The notes below the pieces were generated by a model, which saw only the letters and a program-made list of their open reading frames with translations, had not been told where the DNA came from and made no database searches. Source: Gemmatimonadota bacterium (GTDB lineage: Bacteria > Gemmatimonadota > Gemmatimonadetes > Longimicrobiales > UBA6960). From it: a DNA stretch of 5,167 nt. How positions within the stretch are numbered: position 1 is the stretch's first letter; the number at the start of each line of letters is the position of its first letter. The translations under genes and the position numbers were made by a program. The stretch is from contig JAHWKH010000193.1 in NCBI GenBank assembly GCA_019347995.1, positions 1 through 5,167 of the forward strand. The letters are read 5' to 3'. Positions 1 through 5,167 of this stretch are shown here, in pieces.

Positions 1-28
1 CCGTGCCGCTGCCGCGGCCCGCCGCGAA

Positions 29-42
29 GCCCGCACGCGGGC
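29..42. other. Small GC hairpin in the leader upstream of the kinase gene
   Basis: GCCCG (29-33) pairs with CGGGC (38-42) around the 4-base loop CACG. No T-tract follows on either strand. One forward frame (2-46) stays open from the left edge to a TGA at 44-46 and would encode an Ala/Arg-rich tail of 14 residues, so the hairpin could mark the end of an upstream gene. At this base composition that open frame is not evidence by itself. The rest of 1-81 shows no convincing promoter; CACACT at 59-64 is at best a weak -10 match. Confidence 0.25.
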
Positions 43-81
43 CTGAGCCGCCGCGCGGCACACTAGCCTTCGCCCGTCAGC

Positions 82-2250
82 ATGGCCGCCGCCGGACCCA
101 TCGCCATCCTCGTCGTGGACGACGACGAGGTCGATCGCATGGCCGTGCGGCGGGCGCTGAAGACCGCCGGGATGAGCATCGAGGTGGAGGAGGCGCGCAC
201 GGTGTCCGGCGCCGTGGAGCGGCTGGGCGAAGAGCGCTTCGACGCCGCGATCATCGACTACAACCTGCCCGACGGCGACGGTTCGGGGGTCCTCGACGCC
301 GCGCGCGACGCGCTCGAGCCGGTGCCCTGCATCGTGCTCACCGGGCAGGGTGACGAGGGGCTGGCCGTCGATCTCATGAAGGAGGGCGCCCGGGACTACA
401 TCCCCAAGGCGAGCCTCTCGCCGGACCGCCTCGCCCAGAGCCTGCGCACCGTGGTGCAGGTCTCCCGGGCCGAGCGGGAAGCGCGGCGAGCGCGCCGGGG
501 CCAGGAGTTCCTCATCGCCGTGAGCGCGGAGCTGGCGGGATCGCTGGACTACCGGGCCACGGCGGAGCGCGTGGTGCGGCTGGCCATACCGGAGCTCGGC
601 GACCTGTCCGTGCTCCTGGTCGCGGACGAGGAGGGCACGGTGCGCCGGGTGGCGGTGGGACACCGCGATCCCGAGGTGCGGGAATCCCTCCAGGTCGACG
701 ACGTCTTCCGGCACGCGGACGAGAGCGACAGCATGCTGTCGCGCGTCCTCACGAACGGCGAGCCGGTGTTCGAGCCCGATGTCGACGCGTCGTTCCTGGA
801 AGCCTACGCCGAGGATCCCACGCACGCGGAATACCTGCGGCGCTTCAGGCCCAGCTCCATCGTGGCCCTCCCGCTGAGGGCGCGGGACCGGACGCTGGGG
901 GCGCTGGTCCTGGCCTTCACGGACGGCCGCAGCCACTCCGCCCACGATTACGCGGTGGCCCAGAACCTGGCGAGCCGGGCCGCCCTGGCGCTGGACAACG
1001 CACGGCTCTACCGGGACGTGCAGGAAGAGATGCGGATGGTGGAGAGGCTGCACCGCTTCGGGAACACCGTCACGTCGCACCTGGAGCTCGAGACGGTCCT
1101 GCAGGAGGCGACCGACGCCGCGACGGAGCTGGTGGGCGCGGAGCTGGGGGCGTTCTTCTACAACCAGGTCGCCGACGACGGCCACGACGACCTCCTGTAC
1201 ACGGTCTCCGGCGCCCCGAGCGACGCCGTCGAGCGCCTGGGCCTGTCCGGCACCGCTCCGATGGTAACGAGGACGTTCCAGGGCAAGGGCGTGGTGCGCA
1301 TCGCCGACGTCTGCGAGGATCCCGACTACCGAGCGCCGGACCCGGAGAGCCCGCACGACGGACCCGCGCTGCGCAGCTATCTGTCCGTGCCGGTCGCGCT
1401 TCCCGACGGCGAGGTGGTGGGCGGGCTCTTCTTCGGGCACGGGGGCCGGGGGGTGTTCAGCGAACGGGACGAGCGGATCGCCGCGGGCGCGGCGCGCTGG
1501 ACGGCCGTGGCCGTGCAGAACGCGAGGCTCTACGCCGAGTCGCGCCGCTCCACCCGCGCCCGCGACGAGATGCTCGCCGTCGTCTCCCACGACCTGCGCA
1601 ACCCCCTCAACGTCATCGCCACCAGCGCCTCGCTCATCCTGGAGATCCCCCTCCCCGAGGAGAAGAAGAAGGCGCAGCTCGAGGTCATCCGCCGCACCAC
1701 GGAGCGCATGAACCGCCTCATCCAGGACCTCCTGGACGTGACGGGGATCGAGGCGGGAAAGCTCTCCGTGAGCCCCCAGCTCCACGACGTGGACGACATC
1801 CTGGAAGAGGCCTGCGAGTCCATGGCGAACGTCGCCAAGGAGGCGGCCGTGGAGCTTCGCTGCTCCAGCCTCGGCGAGACGCATCACGTGAGCGCCGATC
1901 GCGAGCGCATCCTCCAGGTGTTCGGCAACCTCATCGCCAACGCGCTCCGCTTCACCCCGGACGGGGGCAGCATCACGGTGGGCGCGCGCCCGGAAGACGA
2001 CGTCGTCGCCTTCTTCGTGGCGGACACGGGACCCGGGATCCCGGAGGACGATCTCCCTCACCTGTTCGACCGCTTCTGGAAGGGCAGGAACAGCACCGGG
2101 ACGGGACTGGGGCTTCCCATCGCCAAGGGCATCGTGGAGGTCCACGGCGGCACCCTCTCCGTGGAAACCGAGGAGGGCCGAGGGACCACGTTCACGTTCA
2201 CCCTGCCCCTCGCCGACGCAGCCGCCGGGAAAGCCACCGCGGGCGACTGA
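82..2250 (+). CDS. Soluble hybrid sensor histidine kinase, REC-GAF-GAF-HisKA-HATPase
   Basis: This is a cytoplasmic two-component kinase of 722 residues. The receiver domain (about 6-125) has the acidic cluster D13-D15, phosphoacceptor D59 in IIDYNLPDGDG, T87 and K109, so it should be phosphorylatable. A short charged linker leads to GAF 1 (about 148-308) and GAF 2 (about 330-483), both ending in an NARLY motif. GAF 2 carries the GVVRIADV and RSYLSVPV signatures common in multisensor kinases. HisKA (about 493-560) has phospho-accepting H503 in VSHDLRNPLN. The ATPase domain has the N box (N616, N620), G1 box DTGPGI (648-653), F box LFDRF (661-665) and G2 box GTGLGLPI (673-680). No membrane segment, HAMP, PAS or DNA-binding domain is visible, so output must pass to another protein or to its own receiver. 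ATG 82 is the only usable start: an in-frame TAG lies at 64-66 and the receiver begins six residues in. No Shine-Dalgarno is seen. The ligand and partner are unknown. Confidence 0.95.
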   Translation: MAAAGPIAILVVDDDEVDRMAVRRALKTAGMSIEVEEARTVSGAVERLGEERFDAAIIDYNLPDGDGSGVLDAARDALEPVPCIVLTGQGDEGLAVDLMKEGARDYIPKASLSPDRLAQSLRTVVQVSRAEREARRARRGQEFLIAVSAELAGSLDYRATAERVVRLAIPELGDLSVLLVADEEGTVRRVAVGHRDPEVRESLQVDDVFRHADESDSMLSRVLTNGEPVFEPDVDASFLEAYAEDPTHAEYLRRFRPSSIVALPLRARDRTLGALVLAFTDGRSHSAHDYAVAQNLASRAALALDNARLYRDVQEEMRMVERLHRFGNTVTSHLELETVLQEATDAATELVGAELGAFFYNQVADDGHDDLLYTVSGAPSDAVERLGLSGTAPMVTRTFQGKGVVRIADVCEDPDYRAPDPESPHDGPALRSYLSVPVALPDGEVVGGLFFGHGGRGVFSERDERIAAGAARWTAVAVQNARLYAESRRSTRARDEMLAVVSHDLRNPLNVIATSASLILEIPLPEEKKKAQLEVIRRTTERMNRLIQDLLDVTGIEAGKLSVSPQLHDVDDILEEACESMANVAKEAAVELRCSSLGETHHVSADRERILQVFGNLIANALRFTPDGGSITVGARPEDDVVAFFVADTGPGIPEDDLPHLFDRFWKGRNSTGTGLGLPIAKGIVEVHGGTLSVETEEGRGTTFTFTLPLADAAAGKATAGD

Positions 2251-2255
2251 CGCCG

Positions 2256-2275
2256 CGCGCGTCCGCCGACGCGCG
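2256..2275 (+). terminator. Perfect 8-bp GC hairpin after the kinase stop codon
   Basis: CGCGCGTC (2256-2263) pairs without mismatch to GACGCGCG (2268-2275) around the tetraloop CGCC. It starts 6 bases after the kinase TGA (2248-2250). There is no U-tract; the next bases are GGACGGCACT. It may act as a U-less terminator, a pause site or a 3'-end stabiliser. Stem strength and placement support a role, but the missing T-run and GC-rich background keep confidence moderate. Confidence 0.45.
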
Positions 2276-2309
2276 GGACGGCACTCGTGTGCGGCGCGGG
2301 CCGGGGGCG

Positions 2310-2315
2310 TATCAT
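2310..2315 (+). promoter_or_regulatory. Candidate -10 box (TATCAT) for the antiporter gene
   Basis: TATCAT matches the sigma-70 -10 consensus at five of six positions and stands out in a very GC-rich spacer. Transcription would start near 2322, giving a leader of about 30 bases before ATG 2351. No good -35 hexamer lies 16-18 bases upstream (the region reads CGTGTGCG). It sits downstream of the 2256-2275 hairpin, where an independent promoter would be expected. Confidence 0.4.
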
Positions 2316-2350
2316 GGAGGCGTCGCCGGACACCCGATCCCCCAAGCTCC

Positions 2351-4894
2351 ATGGCCCCGGACACCACCATCCCCGCCGTCGTGTTGTCCGTCATGGGCCT
2401 CCTCCTCGTGGCGGCGGCCACCCGTGCCCTCTCCCGCCGGTCCGGCGTCCCCTTCCCCATCGCCCTGGTGCTGGTGGGCATGGGGCTGTCCTGGCTCGGC
2501 GCCGTCGACCTGGGATTCCTGCAGCCGATGGCGGACCTGCGCATCCCGCCCGAAGTCGTCTTCTACGTCTTCCTCCCCACGCTGGTCTTCGAGGCGGCGT
2601 TCAACCTCGACGTGCGCGACCTGCGCGAGAACATGGGGCCGGTCCTCACGCTGGCTATTCCCGGGCTGGTGCTCTCGTCGCTGGTGACGGGCTGGATCCT
2701 CCACGCCGCGGCCCCGCTGGTGGGGCTCGAGCTGGGCTGGGCCATGAGCCTGCTCCTGGGCTCCATCCTCAGCGCGACGGATGCGGTGGGCCTCATCGAG
2801 CTCTTCCGTCAGATCGGGGCCCCGAAGCGGCTGACCATGCTCGTCGAGGGCGAGAGCCTCTTCAACGACGCCACCGCCATCGTCCTGTCACGCATCCTCC
2901 TCGGCGTGGTCCTGGCCGGCGGCGCCACCGGCGTCTCCTTCGAGACGGTGGCCCTGGCCGTGGCCGAGTTCGCGCTGATCTTCGCGGGCGGGCTGGCCGT
3001 GGGATGGGGCGCGGCCGTGCTCGTGGGTCTGCTCCTGGGCAGGGTGGAGGGAAACGCGTTCATCGAGATCTCCCTCACCACCGTGCTCGCCTACCTGGCG
3101 TACCTCGTCGCGGAGGAGACGCTGGGCGTGAGCGGCGTCATCGCCGCCCTCGCGGCGGGCCTCCTCATCGGCGGGTGGGGAAAAGCCAAGATCTCGCCCT
3201 CGGTGGCGGGCTACCTGGGGCACCACTGGAGCTATCTCGCCGCGGTGGCCAACTCCCTGGTGTTCCTCATGGTGGGCCTGCGCGTCGAGGTGGGGGCGCT
3301 GGTGGCGATCCTGCCCATCCTGGGCTGCGCCATCGCCGCCATGCTCCTGTCCCGGGCTCTCTCGATCTTCGTGCTGGTACCCCTGGCCGGGCGCCTCCCG
3401 GGCAGCGACCCGGTGAACCCGCGCTACCAGGTCGTCATGTTCTGGGGGGGCATGCGCGGCGGCGTGGCCCTGGCCATCGCCCTGGCCCTGCCCCCCATCC
3501 CCGGCAGGGACACGCTCGTGGTGCCGCTGGTGATGGGGGTCGTGCTGTTCACGCTCCTGGTCCAGGGCCTCACCATGGAGCGCGTGGTGAAGTGGCTGGA
3601 GCTGCACGTGCCCCCCCTTTCGGACCGGATCGCGCGCATGGAGGGCCTCATCGCCGCGAAGCGCCGGACGCTGGAGCAGATCCCCGAGCTGCAGGCCGGC
3701 GGCCTCTTCTCCCCGAGGATCGCCGAATCGGTGCGGCAGCGCTGCTCGGCGAGCCTCGAGGACATGCGCGAGGCCCTGGAGCGGATGCGGGACCGGGAGC
3801 TCGACATCCAGGAGGAGCGGCGCCTCCTGCACCTCCGATGCTTCGCCGAGGAGAAGATCCTCTACTACGAGATGTTCTCCCGCGGGCACCTCTCGGAGCG
3901 GTCCTTCCGCAACCTCACCCACTCCATCGAGCTCCAGACCGAGGCCATCCGCCACGAAGCCCGGCTGCCCGAGTTCACGCTGCACCCCCCCACCGGGGAG
4001 CGGCTGGAGAACGTCCTCCACCGGGTGCTCGACGACGTGCCCGGGCTCCGCGGCCTGGCCGAGGTCCTGCGCGCCGGGCGCACGGCCCGGGACTACGAGG
4101 TCGCGTGGGCACGCTCCAGGGGAAGCCTGCACGTCCTCTCGACGCTGGACGAGATCGCGGTCTCCGAGGCGGCGCGTCCCGCCACCATGGACGAGGTGAG
4201 GGCCTGCTATCAGTACTGGCACGAGAGCGCCCGGGCCCGCCTCGACCAGACGGCGGAGCAGTTCCCCGAGTTCGTCGCGTCCACCCAGGAGCGGCTGGCC
4301 GACCGCCTGGTGCTCCACGCCGAGCGGGCCGCCATCGAGGAGAAGGCACGGGCCGGCATCATCCCCCTCGGCGTCGCCGAGAGCATGCTCGCGGAGATGG
4401 CCGAGGAGCTGAGGCGGCTGCGGGCCAGCCAGGTGAGCAAGCTGCGCATCGCACCCGAGGAGCTCCTGCGCAAGGTGCCGTTCTTCGAGGGGCTGCCGCA
4501 CGAGGAGTTCCAGCAGGTGGCGCAGCGGCTGCGCCGCCGGACCGCGCCCGCGGGCGAGGCCATCGTGCGTCAAGGTGACACGGGCGACTCCCTCTACCTG
4601 GTGGCCCGAGGCGTCGTACGGGTCTCCCGCCAGGACGGCGGGCTCAACCGCGACCTCAACACCCTGATGGCGGGCGACTTCTTCGGAGAGATGGCCCTGC
4701 TCCACGGGGGCCGGCGGACCGCCACCTGCCGTGCCGTGACCCCCTGCGCCCTCTACGAGCTGCGCCGGGAAGACCTGGAGGAGGTCGGGGAGGCGCATCC
4801 CGCCATCACGGAGGCGCTGCGGGCCGCCGACCGCAAGCGGCGCGCGGAGCAGCGCGTTCCCCTCGGCCCGGCGGAGCCCGCCGTGCTGGACTGA
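2351..4894 (+). CDS. CPA1-type Na+(K+)/H+ antiporter with helical tail and C-terminal cyclic-nucleotide-binding domain (SOS1-like order)
   Basis: An inner-membrane monovalent cation/proton exchanger of 847 residues, about twice the length of a minimal NhaP protein. Residues 1-412 form about 12-13 hydrophobic segments. Residues equivalent to the ion site of archaeal NhaP are present: E81 in LVFEAAFN, T143-D144 in SATDAV, S169, N172-D173 in GESLFNDATAIV, and R369 in WGGMRGGVALA. The ND pair is typical of electroneutral CPA1 exchangers. Residues 420-705 are charged and helical with no membrane segment. Residues 706-825 form a cyclic-nucleotide-binding domain: entry KVPFFEGL, then GDFFGEMAL (G779, E780) and RRTATC with R789 at the phosphate-contacting arginine position, so binding looks possible. 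ATG 2351 fits because the first membrane helix starts at about residue 7 and no in-frame start lies just upstream. GGAGG at 2316-2320 is too far away to serve this start. The gene ends convergent to the minus-strand gene. Ion preference cannot be read from sequence. Confidence 0.95.
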   Translation: MAPDTTIPAVVLSVMGLLLVAAATRALSRRSGVPFPIALVLVGMGLSWLGAVDLGFLQPMADLRIPPEVVFYVFLPTLVFEAAFNLDVRDLRENMGPVLTLAIPGLVLSSLVTGWILHAAAPLVGLELGWAMSLLLGSILSATDAVGLIELFRQIGAPKRLTMLVEGESLFNDATAIVLSRILLGVVLAGGATGVSFETVALAVAEFALIFAGGLAVGWGAAVLVGLLLGRVEGNAFIEISLTTVLAYLAYLVAEETLGVSGVIAALAAGLLIGGWGKAKISPSVAGYLGHHWSYLAAVANSLVFLMVGLRVEVGALVAILPILGCAIAAMLLSRALSIFVLVPLAGRLPGSDPVNPRYQVVMFWGGMRGGVALAIALALPPIPGRDTLVVPLVMGVVLFTLLVQGLTMERVVKWLELHVPPLSDRIARMEGLIAAKRRTLEQIPELQAGGLFSPRIAESVRQRCSASLEDMREALERMRDRELDIQEERRLLHLRCFAEEKILYYEMFSRGHLSERSFRNLTHSIELQTEAIRHEARLPEFTLHPPTGERLENVLHRVLDDVPGLRGLAEVLRAGRTARDYEVAWARSRGSLHVLSTLDEIAVSEAARPATMDEVRACYQYWHESARARLDQTAEQFPEFVASTQERLADRLVLHAERAAIEEKARAGIIPLGVAESMLAEMAEELRRLRASQVSKLRIAPEELLRKVPFFEGLPHEEFQQVAQRLRRRTAPAGEAIVRQGDTGDSLYLVARGVVRVSRQDGGLNRDLNTLMAGDFFGEMALLHGGRRTATCRAVTPCALYELRREDLEEVGEAHPAITEALRAADRKRRAEQRVPLGPAEPAVLD

Positions 4895-4902
4895 CGCGAG
4901 CG

Positions 4903-4913
4903 GCGCGAAGCGC
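4903..4913. other. Tiny GCGC-GAA-GCGC hairpin after the antiporter stop
   Basis: GCGC (4903-4906) and GCGC (4910-4913) can pair around a GAA loop, 8 bases after the antiporter stop codon. Four GC pairs with a three-base loop could form, but such motifs arise by chance at this composition. It touches the larger inverted repeat that begins at 4913, so the two structures would compete for that base. Confidence 0.2.
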
Positions 4914-4962
4914 ACGCAAGCCCCCTGGGAGCCCGGCGGCGGCCGCGCGCCCGGGTTGCGTG
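4913..4962. terminator. Nested inverted repeat between convergent genes, candidate bidirectional terminator
   Basis: The outer arms CACGCAA (4913-4919) and TTGCGTG (4956-4962) are perfect 7-base complements. The inner arms CCCGG (4932-4936) and CCGGG (4951-4955) add 5 pairs directly next to the right outer arm, leaving a 12-base bulge on the left and a 14-base GC-rich loop containing the palindrome GCGGCCGC (4939-4946). It lies 18 bases after the antiporter stop, in the gap between two genes that point at each other, where a shared terminator is expected. No T-run flanks it on either strand. Confidence 0.4.
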
Positions 4963-5006
4963 ACGGCGGGAGGAGGCATCGTCGGCTTCCAACACCATCG
5001 ACCGCC

Positions 5007-5026
5007 AGGGTTGCGCCCTTGAAGGG
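5007..5026 (-). terminator. Short alternative hairpins downstream of the minus-strand gene
   Basis: AGGG (5007-5010) can pair with CCCT (5016-5019) around TTGCG. Alternatively CCCT (5016-5019) pairs with AGGG (5023-5026) around TGA. The two forms share one arm and exclude each other. They lie 11-30 bases past the minus-strand stop. Stems of four pairs with no T-run make terminator function uncertain. Confidence 0.2.
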
Positions 5027-5036
5027 GATTCGTCGC

Positions 5037-5167
5037 TCACGTCTGCGTCCAGACCGTCGGCTCGCGAGGCAGGCGATCGGGATCGAAGCGCTCCAGGAGC
5101 GTCTCCATCGCCGGTCGCTCGCCGGGATCGCCGGCCAGCCCGACGCTGCGCGCACACCACGCGCGCA
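5037..5167 (-). CDS. C-terminal end of an unidentified minus-strand protein (5' end outside the window)
   Basis: Reading leftward from the right edge, with the first full codon at 5165-5163, a frame stays open for 42 codons and stops at TGA (5039-5037). Nearly all of its third positions are G or C, as in the two complete genes. The peptide contains GLAGDPGERPAMETLLERF, which resembles the last part of a Ser/Thr protein kinase domain, where a DPxxRP-type motif carries the conserved subdomain XI arginine ahead of a final helix. It ends with a short polar tail, PTVWTQT. This likeness rests on about 20 residues and is only a hint. The overlapping minus-strand frames are Arg/Ser-rich and look like shadows. 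The gene is convergent with the antiporter, with a 142-base gap. No function is assigned. Confidence 0.55.
   Translation of the reverse strand, partial: RAWCARSVGLAGDPGERPAMETLLERFDPDRLPREPTVWTQT

Noticed and set aside
2256..2275. The GC-rich inverted repeat as an attachment site or insertion-sequence end
   Set aside because: No transposase, integrase, target duplication or matching distant copy is in the window, and its place just after a stop codon fits a transcript hairpin better.
2279..2293. Possible sigma-54 promoter (GGCAC then TGC)
   Set aside because: The GG and GC elements are one base too close together, and sigma-54 promoters are strict about that spacing. The TATCAT box nearby is a better candidate.
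2316..2320. GGAGG as a ribosome binding site for the antiporter
   Set aside because: It lies 30 bases before ATG 2351, and no in-frame start codon follows it at a normal distance.
2287..4578. Long forward open frame (763 codons) overlapping the antiporter
   Set aside because: Its product is a low-complexity Arg/Gly/Pro/Ala/His mixture with no domain. It is the off-frame shadow of the antiporter gene, kept open by high G+C.
2888..5155. Long minus-strand open frame (755 codons) opposite the antiporter
   Set aside because: The product is rich in Gly/His/Arg/Gln with no motif and mirrors the antiporter codons. It also crosses the convergent gap. Long antisense frames are expected in such GC-rich genes.
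4753..5160. Minus-strand 135-codon open frame across the end of the antiporter
   Set aside because: It is Arg/Ser/Ala-rich, overlaps the coding end of the antiporter and conflicts with the better minus-strand frame ending at 5037.

Overview
This is a very GC-rich window (about 70% G+C by eye) with strong G/C preference at third codon positions and no Shine-Dalgarno sequence in front of either complete gene. These traits fit a high-GC soil or marine bacterium such as Gemmatimonadota, Myxococcota or Acidobacteriota. The lineage is inferred from composition and gene style; no marker gene settles it.

Layout. Positions 1-81 are a short GC-rich leader with one small hairpin. Positions 82-2250 (+) encode a soluble 722-residue hybrid sensor kinase: an N-terminal receiver, two GAF domains, then a complete histidine kinase core. 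Positions 2251-2350 separate the two genes and hold a perfect 8-bp GC hairpin just after the kinase stop and a TATCAT -10-like box, so the second gene may have its own promoter. Positions 2351-4894 (+) encode an 847-residue CPA1-type Na+(K+)/H+ antiporter. It continues past its membrane domain into a helical cytoplasmic region of about 285 residues and ends in a cyclic-nucleotide-binding domain, an order that resembles the plant salt-tolerance exchanger SOS1. Positions 4895-5036 are a convergent intergenic region with a nested inverted repeat. From 5037 to the right edge a minus-strand reading frame of 42 residues looks like the C-terminus of a gene that starts outside the window.

How they may work together. 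The kinase is cytoplasmic and could sense a small ligand or redox signal through its GAF domains. The antiporter has every recognisable ion-site residue and an apparently intact cyclic-nucleotide pocket, so cation/proton exchange gated by cAMP or a related nucleotide is a sensible hypothesis. The two genes are neighbours on one strand, but the hairpin and possible promoter between them argue against assuming one operon. No mobile element, CRISPR array, tRNA or rRNA was seen. The window looks chromosomal, and its most notable content is the antiporter architecture rather than a clearly new system.
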